Assembly: GCF_019973735.1 (NCBI RefSeq)
Contig: NZ_AP024463.1
Location: 1,984,001 to 2,048,000, forward strand
Length of the DNA stretch: 64,000 nucleotides
From: Arachnia rubra
Lineage (GTDB): Bacteria; Actinomycetota; Actinomycetes; Propionibacteriales; Propionibacteriaceae
Direction of reading: 5' to 3'
Within the stretch, counting starts at the first letter, position 1; every line of letters begins with the position of its first letter. The position numbers and the translations under genes were made by a program. The notes under the pieces are model-generated. The model saw only the letters and a program-made list of their open reading frames with translations, did not search any database and was not told where the DNA came from. Of the stretch, positions 26,290 to 33,527 are shown in pieces.

Positions 26290-28413
26290 ATGAAAACCCG
26301 AGCAGCCCGCGCACTGACACCGATCGCGCTGATCCTGGCATGGCTCCTGGTAGGCGCGATCGGCGGGCCCTATTTCGGCAGGGTGAGCGAGGTTGCGCGC
26401 AATGACCAGGGAAGCTTCCTGCCCACCAGCGCAGAGGCAACGACGGTCGGGCAGCGCTACCGCGACTTCGTCGGGAACGACCAGGTCCCGGCCATCATCG
26501 TATTCACCACGCAGCAGGCACTGGCAGACTCCCAGCGCCAGGCTATGACGACTACCGCCCAGAGCCTTGGGGCACTGGAGGGGATAGCCACCGTCTCCCC
26601 GCCGATCAACTCCGAGGATGGCCTAGCAGCCCGGGTTTTCATCGGTATCGACACGACAGCGAACGTCTCTAAGACGGTCTCCTCCGTCAGAGAGCACATC
26701 GCGAGTCAGGACCTGGGAGGCCTGGAGTTCCATGTGACCGGTCCAGCTGGTTTCGCCAGCGACCTGTCGAAGGCTTTCAGCGGAATCGATGGGCTTCTGC
26801 TGCTGGTTGCCCTCGGTTTGGTGCTGGTGATCCTGCTGATCGTCTACAGAGCCGTGATCCTGCCCTTGGCTGTGCTGCTGACCAGCGTCTTTGCGCTGGC
26901 GGTGGCTCTTCTGGCCAATTGGTGGCTGGCCAAGTGGGGGGTACTGACGATCACAGGCCAAACCCAGGGAATCCTGTTCATCCTGGTGATAGGGGCTGCC
27001 ACGGACTACTCGCTGCTCTACACAGCCCGCTACTTCGAGGAGCTGCGGAGGCACGAGTCGAAGGCAGAGGCCACCCGGGCCGCGCTGCGCGGTGTCCTGG
27101 AGCCGGTCCTGGCCTCCGGGGGAACCGTGATAGCAGGGCTGCTGTGCCTGCTGGTGAGCGATCTGGGTTCCAACCGTTCGCTGGGGCCGGTGGCTGCCAT
27201 TGGGATCGCCTTTGCCATGCTGGCTTCGCTGACCCTGCTGCCGAGCCTGACCTATCTGATGGGGCGGGCATCCTATTGGCCGCGCGTGCCTCAGTTCGAT
27301 CCTCAACGCACTGATGAGGAGCAGGCCCACACCGGTGTCTACGCGAGGGCTGGAGCCTTGGTGGCACAGCGCCCACGCCAGGTCTGGATCAGCTGCATCA
27401 TCCTACTGGCCCTGGGCGCCGCCTTCGTCCCGACCCTCAAAGCGGACGGAGTGCCCTTGAGTAGTTTCGTGCTGGGAGCCTCTGATGCGCGCACAGGCCA
27501 GGAAGTGCTCTCGGAGCATTTCCCAGGTGGGGCAGGATCTCCGGTGTATGTGCTGACGGCTGAGACCAGCCTGCAGACAGTGGCCAACCGGCTGTTGAGC
27601 AACAGCGGCGTCGCATCCGTCAGCGTCGTCTCCAAGGATTCCCCATCTGGTTCAGCTCCTGTCACAGCATCAGGGGTGCAGTCGTCCGGAAGGCCCGGAA
27701 CACCACCTCCGGCACCCACGGTGGATGATGGCGAGGTCATGCTTCTCGCCACCCTGACCTCGACGGCGGACAGCGATGAGGCAATCAGCACCGTGCGTGA
27801 TCTGCGAACTGAGTTGTCGGGAACGGCTCAGCTTGGCGGGACCACAGCCACAGATCTGGACACCCGGACCACCACGGAGCATGACCGGGCTCTGATCATC
27901 CCGCTGGTCCTCGCGGTGATCCTGGCAATCCTGGTGCTGTTACTACGCAGCATCCTCGCTCCCCTACTGCTGGTGGCGACGACGGCCCTCAGCTTCGGCA
28001 CTGCGATGGGAACGGCAGCGATCGTCTTCAACCATGTCCTGAACCTTCCCGGCGCGGATCCGTCAGTTCCGCTCTATGGGTTTGTCTTCCTGGTGGCACT
28101 CGGCATCGACTACAACATCTTCCTAATGACCCGGGTACGAGAAGAGACGCTAACGCACGGCACCCACGAGGGCATGCTACGCGGGCTCGCCGTAACCGGC
28201 GGCGTGATCACCTCCGCAGGCCTGGTGCTGGCAGCAACCTTTGCGGCGCTCGCTGTCCTTCCGATCCTGTTCCTACTCCAGATCGCTTTCATCGTCGCTT
28301 TCGGCGTACTGCTAGACACCTTCGTGGTTCGCACCTTGCTGGTGCCGGCCCTAGTACATGACATCGGGCCAGCGGTGTGGTGGCCATCCCGGCTAGGACA
28401 AAAAAGGTCCTGA
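26290..28413 (+). CDS. MMPL-family RND transporter
   Basis: Large exporter of 707 residues with the two-fold RND plan: a membrane helix at 8-25, an extracytoplasmic domain, helices 2-6 from about 165 (GATDYSLLYTARYFEEL in the cytoplasmic loop), a second extracytoplasmic domain, and the last helices from about 535 (LGIDYNIFLMTRVREE). The paired GxxxDY motifs are the proton-relay positions. Relatives export lipids or siderophores in actinobacteria; substrate here unknown. The 3' end abuts a truncated regulator gene. Confidence 0.92.
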   Translation: MKTRAARALTPIALILAWLLVGAIGGPYFGRVSEVARNDQGSFLPTSAEATTVGQRYRDFVGNDQVPAIIVFTTQQALADSQRQAMTTTAQSLGALEGIATVSPPINSEDGLAARVFIGIDTTANVSKTVSSVREHIASQDLGGLEFHVTGPAGFASDLSKAFSGIDGLLLLVALGLVLVILLIVYRAVILPLAVLLTSVFALAVALLANWWLAKWGVLTITGQTQGILFILVIGAATDYSLLYTARYFEELRRHESKAEATRAALRGVLEPVLASGGTVIAGLLCLLVSDLGSNRSLGPVAAIGIAFAMLASLTLLPSLTYLMGRASYWPRVPQFDPQRTDEEQAHTGVYARAGALVAQRPRQVWISCIILLALGAAFVPTLKADGVPLSSFVLGASDARTGQEVLSEHFPGGAGSPVYVLTAETSLQTVANRLLSNSGVASVSVVSKDSPSGSAPVTASGVQSSGRPGTPPPAPTVDDGEVMLLATLTSTADSDEAISTVRDLRTELSGTAQLGGTTATDLDTRTTTEHDRALIIPLVLAVILAILVLLLRSILAPLLLVATTALSFGTAMGTAAIVFNHVLNLPGADPSVPLYGFVFLVALGIDYNIFLMTRVREETLTHGTHEGMLRGLAVTGGVITSAGLVLAATFAALAVLPILFLLQIAFIVAFGVLLDTFVVRTLLVPALVHDIGPAVWWPSRLGQKRS

Positions 28414-28416
28414 AGG

Positions 28417-28915
28417 GCGTGCATCAGGCTGGGCGCATCATCCTGATCGGCTCAGGCACCACCACCCTTTCCATGGCCCGGCTGCTGCCCACCGATCTGA
28501 GGCTCGCAGTGGTCACCAACTCGATTGCGATAGCCGCTGTGCTCTCCAATCACGAGGACATCCAGCTGCATCGGCTCGACGGGAAGATCCGGAAAGCACC
28601 GGGGCTGGAGTGGGGTCTTAGGTAAAGTGAGCCTTTGAGGAGACGTGCATCGATGTGGCTTTCCTGGGCACCAATGGCTTCAGTCTGGACCGGGGTATGA
28701 CAACACCGGATCTGGCGGAGGCCAACGTCAAACGGGCCATGGTTAAGTCCTCCCGGCGCCGGATTGTGCTGGCGGACTCCAGCAAGGCTGATCTCAGCCA
28801 TTTCCAGCATTTCACCGGCATCGATGAGATCGCCCTCCTGATTACGGATTCAGGCCTTGATGAGGAAATCTCCGAGGCGCTCGACAACGCAGGGATGGAA
28901 GTGCTCAGGACATGA
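28417..28915 (+). pseudogene. Decayed DeoR/FruR-type regulator
   Basis: Only the sugar-phosphate sensor domain of a DeoR regulator remains. One frame encodes RIILIGSGTTTLSMARLLP to a stop at 28623; about eight extra bases shift the frame, and the next frame continues with CIDVAFLGTNGFSLDRGMTT and ADSSKADLSHF to 28915. The N-terminal helix-turn-helix (some 85 residues) is missing, because the MMPL gene ends right where it should begin. Both a 5' deletion and a frameshift make it non-functional. It overlaps fruK by four bases, the usual fruR-fruK arrangement. Confidence 0.8.
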
Positions 28916-29841
28916 TCGTCACCCTCACACCGAATCCAAGCATCGACCGGACTGTGCTGGTCGAGGATCTTCTGCCTGGGGAGGTGAACCGGGCTTCCAG
29001 CAGCCGTATAGACCCCGGCGGCAAGGGCGTGAACGTGGTCCGTGCCTTGGTGCGCAACAGTCATCCGGCCCGCGCGGTGCTTCCGCTCGGCGGGCCGGAT
29101 GGAGAGCTGCTGAAGCGGCTGCTCGATGATTCCGGGGTTCCCTTCGACGCGGTCCCGGTCGCTGGGACGACACGCACCAATATCGCCATCGTCGACCCCG
29201 CCGGGAACACCACCAAGATCAACGAACCCGGGCCGTCGCTCACTGGGGACGAGACCCAAGCCATGCTGGATGCCGTGCCTGGGGACGCAGAGCTGGTGGC
29301 GCTGTGCGGCAGCCTCCCCCGGGGGGTTGACGAGTCCTTCTTCGCGAAAGTGATCAGGCATCATCCGGGCCGGGTGGTAGTTGATACCTCAGGGGCAGCA
29401 TTGGCCACCGCTGTGGCCGCGAAACCATGGCTCATCAAACCAAACCGGGAGGAGCTGGCCGAACTGGCCGGGCGGAAGCTTCCGGCCCTCCGGGACGTCG
29501 TGGACACTGCTCGCAAGCTGATCAGCTCCGGAGTGGGTATCGTCGTGGTCAGTCTCGGCGCTGATGGCGCGCTGTGGGTGGATTCCGAGATGGTCCACCA
29601 CGCCCGCGCCACCGTCGAAGGGCCGCGGTCCACCGTCGGGGCGGGCGACTGTCTCCTGGCTGGGGTCCTCAGCGCTCTAGTTGAAGGCCACGGCCCGGCA
29701 ACTGCCCTGGAACATGGAGTCGCCTGGGGAGCGGCCGCGGTGTCCCTGCCTGGCAGCGCCGTCCCAGGCCCAGCAGAAATCGATGCTGTCAGGGTCACTA
29801 GCATCTCCACACCAGACCTGGACACCAGGCTGAGCAGTTAG
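28912..29841 (+). CDS. fruK: 1-phosphofructokinase (PfkB family)
   Basis: Phosphorylates fructose-1-phosphate to fructose-1,6-bisphosphate. The 309 residues carry the PfkB signatures PGGKGVNVVRAL (about 38-49) and STVGAGDCLLAGVLSAL, where the Asp near 244 is the catalytic base. Sequence start TLTPNPSIDRT is characteristic of FruK rather than ribokinase. Its regulator is broken and no fruA PTS permease follows, so the fructose operon here is incomplete; other hexose-1-phosphates or tagatose-6-phosphate are possible substrates. Confidence 0.9.
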   Translation: MIVTLTPNPSIDRTVLVEDLLPGEVNRASSSRIDPGGKGVNVVRALVRNSHPARAVLPLGGPDGELLKRLLDDSGVPFDAVPVAGTTRTNIAIVDPAGNTTKINEPGPSLTGDETQAMLDAVPGDAELVALCGSLPRGVDESFFAKVIRHHPGRVVVDTSGAALATAVAAKPWLIKPNREELAELAGRKLPALRDVVDTARKLISSGVGIVVVSLGADGALWVDSEMVHHARATVEGPRSTVGAGDCLLAGVLSALVEGHGPATALEHGVAWGAAAVSLPGSAVPGPAEIDAVRVTSISTPDLDTRLSS

Positions 29842-29860
29842 CAGCGCCTACTCGTCGTTC

Positions 29861-31216
29861 TCAACCGCGGACACCATCGAAGGCAGGCTCGGTATCGTAG
29901 ACAGCACGGTCGAGAATGCCCTCCCGTTTCGCGACGACAGCCGGCACCAGTGCCTGCCCTGTCACATTCAGTGCGGTACGTCCCATGTCGACTATGGGCT
30001 CGATGGCTAGCAGCAGTCCGACTCCCGCCAGTGGCAAGCCCAGGGTGGAGAGGGTAAGGGTCAGCATGACGGTTGCCCCCGTGGTGCCGGCCGTTGCCGC
30101 GGACCCGAGGACAGAGACGGCGATGATAAGCAGGTACTGACCCCATTCGAGTTCCACACCATAGAACTGGGCCACGAAGATGGCCGCTAGGGCGGGGAAC
30201 ACCGCAGCGCAGCCGTCCATCTTGGTGGTCGCGCCGAGAGGCACTGCAAAGGCCGCATAGCTGCGTGGTACGCCAAGATTACGTTCTGTGACCTGCTCGG
30301 TGACCGGCATCACACCCATAGAGGAACGAGTGACGAACCCCAGTGTGATGACCGGCCAGATGTTCCGGTAGAACTGGGCGACAGGCAGGCCGTTGAACTT
30401 GAGCACCGCCGGATAGACAACCACCCACACCAGGAGCAGCCCCGCGTAGAGCGCCACGACGAAAACCCCAAGGGATGCGAGTGAGGCCCAGCCGTACGAG
30501 ACAATCGCCTTGCCGATCAGGGCCGCTGTCCCGATGGGAGCCAACCGGATCACCCACCACAACACTTTCTGCACAACGGCTAGGGCTGACTCAACGAAAC
30601 TCACGAATCCATCGGCTGCTTTACCCACCTTGAGCGCGGCGATTCCAAGCGCGATGGAAAGCACCAGGATCTGCAGCACATTGAAACCAGGGGTAGCGGT
30701 CACCGCATCCCCCTTCGCGGTGAGATCGACCTCAAGGCCAAGGAAGTTGCTGGGAATCAGCCCTGTGAGGAAAGCCGTCCAGGAACCGACCCGGCCCGGT
30801 TCAGCGGCCGCCTCGCCGCTCACCCCGGCGGCAAGCCAGGGCCGCGAGAGCACACCGACCAGAATGCCGATCACCACAGACGCGAAGGCGGTGATGGCAA
30901 ACCAGACCAGGGTGCTGACCGCCAGCCTGGCCGCATTGGTAACCTCCCGTAGCCGGGCAATGGATGAGATGACAGCGGTGAAGACCAGCGGAACCACCAA
31001 CAGTTTCAGCAACCCGACATAGGAGTTCCCGATCTGAGTCAAGGTGGCTGTCAGCCAGTTCGGTTCTGTTCCATTCGTGCCGATGGTGATGGCAACTCCG
31101 CCGAGCACTACGCCCGCAAGCAGGCCCAGGACGATCTGGAAACCGAACCGGGACAGTAGCCCCTGCGTTTTCGGCGTATCAGTATCGGGGGTGGATTCAG
31201 AGATTGTCTGTGACAA
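29861..31216 (-). CDS. Sodium/proton:dicarboxylate (glutamate/aspartate) symporter, DAACS family
   Basis: Secondary transporter of 451 residues with about eight helices plus two re-entrant loops. Family marks: a serine-rich loop (VTRSSMGVMPVTEQ), the cation-binding VPLGATTKMDG, and the C-terminal VDMGRTALNVTGQALVP. It imports glutamate, aspartate or C4-dicarboxylates with Na+ or H+. TTG start at 31216 is preceded by CAGGAG six or seven bases upstream. Single gene. Confidence 0.92.
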   Translation of the reverse strand: MSQTISESTPDTDTPKTQGLLSRFGFQIVLGLLAGVVLGGVAITIGTNGTEPNWLTATLTQIGNSYVGLLKLLVVPLVFTAVISSIARLREVTNAARLAVSTLVWFAITAFASVVIGILVGVLSRPWLAAGVSGEAAAEPGRVGSWTAFLTGLIPSNFLGLEVDLTAKGDAVTATPGFNVLQILVLSIALGIAALKVGKAADGFVSFVESALAVVQKVLWWVIRLAPIGTAALIGKAIVSYGWASLASLGVFVVALYAGLLLVWVVVYPAVLKFNGLPVAQFYRNIWPVITLGFVTRSSMGVMPVTEQVTERNLGVPRSYAAFAVPLGATTKMDGCAAVFPALAAIFVAQFYGVELEWGQYLLIIAVSVLGSAATAGTTGATVMLTLTLSTLGLPLAGVGLLLAIEPIVDMGRTALNVTGQALVPAVVAKREGILDRAVYDTEPAFDGVRG

Positions 31217-31422
31217 GGTTCACTCCTGGGAAATGTCGTCAGGAAACCGGCAGAAGACGCAGAAAACCGCAGAGCCGGCGGCCGGGAAATGGACTGGACT
31301 GGAGCGTACGGGCTCAACAGACACAGCTTGCCTGCAGGCGCAGATCAACCCAGACGCGGGCGAAAAGCGGCAGGAACATGCCGAACAGAGTGCCACAGAG
31401 TGAACCAGAAGCCAAAACAGGA

Positions 31423-31450
31423 GTCTCTGGCATGCTGTTCAGCCAGAGAC
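31423..31450. terminator. Hairpin terminator at the end of the predicted riboflavin uptake operon
   Basis: GTCTCTGGC (31423-31431) pairs with GCCAGAGAC (31442-31450), loop of 10. It starts one base after the stop of the substrate-binding protein gene read on the minus strand. Confidence 0.7.
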
Positions 31451-31451
31451 C

Positions 31452-32444
31452 CTAATCCACGTTCAGAATCATGGCTGCGGGGGCGGCCTCGATAATCTTC
31501 GTCCGGGTGAGGAATTCACCCATGCGTGTGAAATTCTCCTGGTCGGCCTTGATAGACACTTTCCCATCACCCGCCGTCCAGAACTTGGTAGTCGCTTCCA
31601 GCACCGCCTCAGCCTGCTTGCGCTGGGCCTCATCGGCGAGCGTCGGAACATAGTTCTCGGTGGCCTTCAAAGCCAATGCGGGATCCTGCAGAATCCGGTT
31701 CTCGGCTTCGAGAATGGCGTTGGTGACCGAGTTGAGCTGCTCAGCCGGTACTGCATCCTGGAGGGTGATCAGTCCAGGACCTACGAGATCCGGGGCTGCA
31801 GCGTCAACCACCTCGAACTGTTGATAAGAGAAGCCGGAGGTGGCCAGCTGGATGGCTTCATTGTTGCTGAACCCCACAACGGCATCTGCCTTGCCTGCGG
31901 TGAGCGCAGCCACCTGCGTCCAGCCGATCTCCGTGATCTGCACCTGACTCTCGTCAAGTCCGGCGCGGTCGAGGGCAGCCTTTGTCGTGAACCAACCCGA
32001 GCCATAGCGCCCCTGGACTCCGAGGGTGTGTCCTGCGAGCCCTGCGAGGTCGGTGACTGCGGCAGATCCCAGCACGACCCCTGGATATCTCTGGTAGCAG
32101 GTCGCGAAGGTACGCAACCCGGACATGCCCCCAGCAGCGGCGACAACCGCCTCGTCGCTAGACGCGAAAACCACCTGCTCATCGCCTGCTGTGAGTGCGG
32201 TGAACAGCCCCTCCTGGGTGCCATGATGCCGGAGTGAGAGCGTGAGCCCGGCATCTTTGAACAGTCCCTCGGACTCAGCGACGTAGAAGGGACTGAACTG
32301 GATGTTGGGGATATAGGTCAGTCCGACCGTCATGGCTGGCCCAGTTGACGTCGCCTGTCCCGTTGTCTGTCCCGCACAGCCTCCGAGGGTCATCCCGCCG
32401 AGGGCCGCGGCACCGAGCAGGAGTGACCGGCGGTTCAGGTTCAT
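31452..32444 (-). CDS. ribY: ABC substrate-binding lipoprotein, NMT1/THI5-like; predicted riboflavin binder RibY
   Basis: Lipoprotein of 330 residues: signal sequence with a Tat-like RRSLLLG and lipobox LGGC (Cys22 or so), then an NMT1/THI5-type periplasmic binding domain (TVGLTYIPNIQFSPFYVAE, VVGFSNNEAIQL). NMT1-like proteins usually bind pyrimidine precursors of thiamine, but the operon leader is an FMN riboswitch, so riboflavin or a flavin is the predicted ligand, as in described RibXY systems. Overlaps the permease gene by four bases. No ATPase gene is adjacent, so a shared ATPase encoded elsewhere is expected. Confidence 0.82.
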   Translation of the reverse strand: MNLNRRSLLLGAAALGGMTLGGCAGQTTGQATSTGPAMTVGLTYIPNIQFSPFYVAESEGLFKDAGLTLSLRHHGTQEGLFTALTAGDEQVVFASSDEAVVAAAGGMSGLRTFATCYQRYPGVVLGSAAVTDLAGLAGHTLGVQGRYGSGWFTTKAALDRAGLDESQVQITEIGWTQVAALTAGKADAVVGFSNNEAIQLATSGFSYQQFEVVDAAAPDLVGPGLITLQDAVPAEQLNSVTNAILEAENRILQDPALALKATENYVPTLADEAQRKQAEAVLEATTKFWTAGDGKVSIKADQENFTRMGEFLTRTKIIEAAPAAMILNVD

Positions 32445-33280
32445 GAGTGTTCTCCTTGTAAATTACGGTTGGCCGCGCGCTCAGCCACTCCCAGCAGAGA
32501 GACGAGGACGGCCGCGATGAGCGCGAGAAAAGCCAAGACGGCGAAGACCCCGATTGTGTCGGCCGCTTCCCGGGACAAAGTCAGCAGCGTCCCGAGACCC
32601 TGCCCACCCATGACGAATTCGCCCACGATCGCCCCCGTCATAGACAACACGACCCCTCCACGCACCCCTGCCAGGACGGCGGGGGCCACCATCGGGGCCT
32701 CAATGTGGATGAGTCGTTGCCAGGCCCCTGCGCCGTCAAGCCAAGCGGTCTCGATGACCCGCATGTCCAGGCTGCGCAAACCCACGATGGTGGTGGTGAC
32801 CATGGGAAAGAACGCGATGACAGCACATAGGAGCGCGATCGGGAAGGTCCCGTAGCCGACCCACAGTACGAGGAGAGGGGCGATGGCTACTAGCGGGACT
32901 GTCTGGGAGAAGGCAATGAAGGGTTCGGCGACGGCTGCCAGCAGCCGTGAGTGAGCGACCATGACTCCGAGAGGCAGCGCGACGGCTACGGCCAGGCCGG
33001 AGCCCAGCAGGGCTGCGGCCAGGGTTGGCCAGGCATAACGCCAAGCGACACCGGATCCCAGCCAGCGAATGACCCGGGCGAGCACATCGACCGGGTCAGG
33101 CAGCAGAACGGTGGGGGTGATCGTGGTCAAGGACCACCAGATGAGCACGAGGAGAGTTGCAGCCACGAGTGGAGGCAGGATGCGCGCGGCCAGGGAAACC
33201 GGCCGGGTGCGGGCGGGATACGCAGACCAGATTCCTGCGCGGGCCGCGAGACGGCCTCGTCGCGTTTGGTGCTCGGTCAA
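32441..33280 (-). CDS. ribX: ABC permease, predicted riboflavin transporter subunit RibX
   Basis: Six-helix permease of the SsuC/TauC/ThiX class, 279 residues, with an N-terminal Arg-rich cytoplasmic stretch and the EAA loop ETAWLDGAGAWQRLIHIEAP facing the ATPase. The start is TTG 33280, with GAGGAAGGA about eight bases upstream. Directly downstream of the FMN riboswitch, which sets its regulation: high FMN would shut it off. Thiamine or sulfonate uptake are the alternatives by family alone. Confidence 0.82.
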   Translation of the reverse strand: MTEHQTRRGRLAARAGIWSAYPARTRPVSLAARILPPLVAATLLVLIWWSLTTITPTVLLPDPVDVLARVIRWLGSGVAWRYAWPTLAAALLGSGLAVAVALPLGVMVAHSRLLAAVAEPFIAFSQTVPLVAIAPLLVLWVGYGTFPIALLCAVIAFFPMVTTTIVGLRSLDMRVIETAWLDGAGAWQRLIHIEAPMVAPAVLAGVRGGVVLSMTGAIVGEFVMGGQGLGTLLTLSREAADTIGVFAVLAFLALIAAVLVSLLGVAERAANRNLQGEHS

Positions 33281-33281
33281 A

Positions 33282-33307
33282 ACCCCGGTCCTTCCTCAGC
33301 CCGGGGT
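33282..33307 (-). promoter_or_regulatory. Shine-Dalgarno-sequestering hairpin (FMN riboswitch expression platform)
   Basis: ACCCCGG (33301-33307 on the minus strand) pairs with CCGGGGT (33282-33288); the 12-base loop contains the ribosome-binding site GAGGAAGGA of the TTG-started ribX. Suggests translational control by the riboswitch above it. A second hairpin, CTCACGC...GCGTGAG, at 33321-33342 may be the alternative structure. Confidence 0.55.
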
Positions 33308-33354
33308 GCACGCACAGCACTCACGCTCGTAGCCGCGTGAGCCGTCGACGCGCT

Positions 33355-33476
33355 CCTCCCATCCAGACTTTCACTGTCGGCACCGGAATTCCACCGGATC
33401 AACCTGTTGGCCACTTTTCTGGGCCGCGAGGGTCGCGGGCTGTCACCGCCGGTTCGGACTTTCACCGACCCCGGAT
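33355..33476 (-). ncRNA. FMN riboswitch (RFN element)
   Basis: On the minus strand: GGTCGGTGAAAGTCCG, ACCGGCGGTGACAGCCCGCGA, then CCGGTGGAATTCCGG, GCCGACAGTGAAAGTCTGG and ATGGGAGG. These are the conserved blocks of the FMN aptamer in correct order and spacing over about 120 bases. It lies 50-75 bases upstream of ribX and makes riboflavin-related function of ribX-ribY much more likely than thiamine uptake. Confidence 0.95.
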
Positions 33477-33527
33477 GCGTCAGAACCACCCTAGCGTATT
33501 GCCTCGTGCCAGTAGTGACCGGAGGAG

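Noticed and set aside
31452..33280. Thiamine-precursor transporter (ThiXY)
   Set aside because: The leader is an FMN aptamer; no TPP riboswitch blocks were found.
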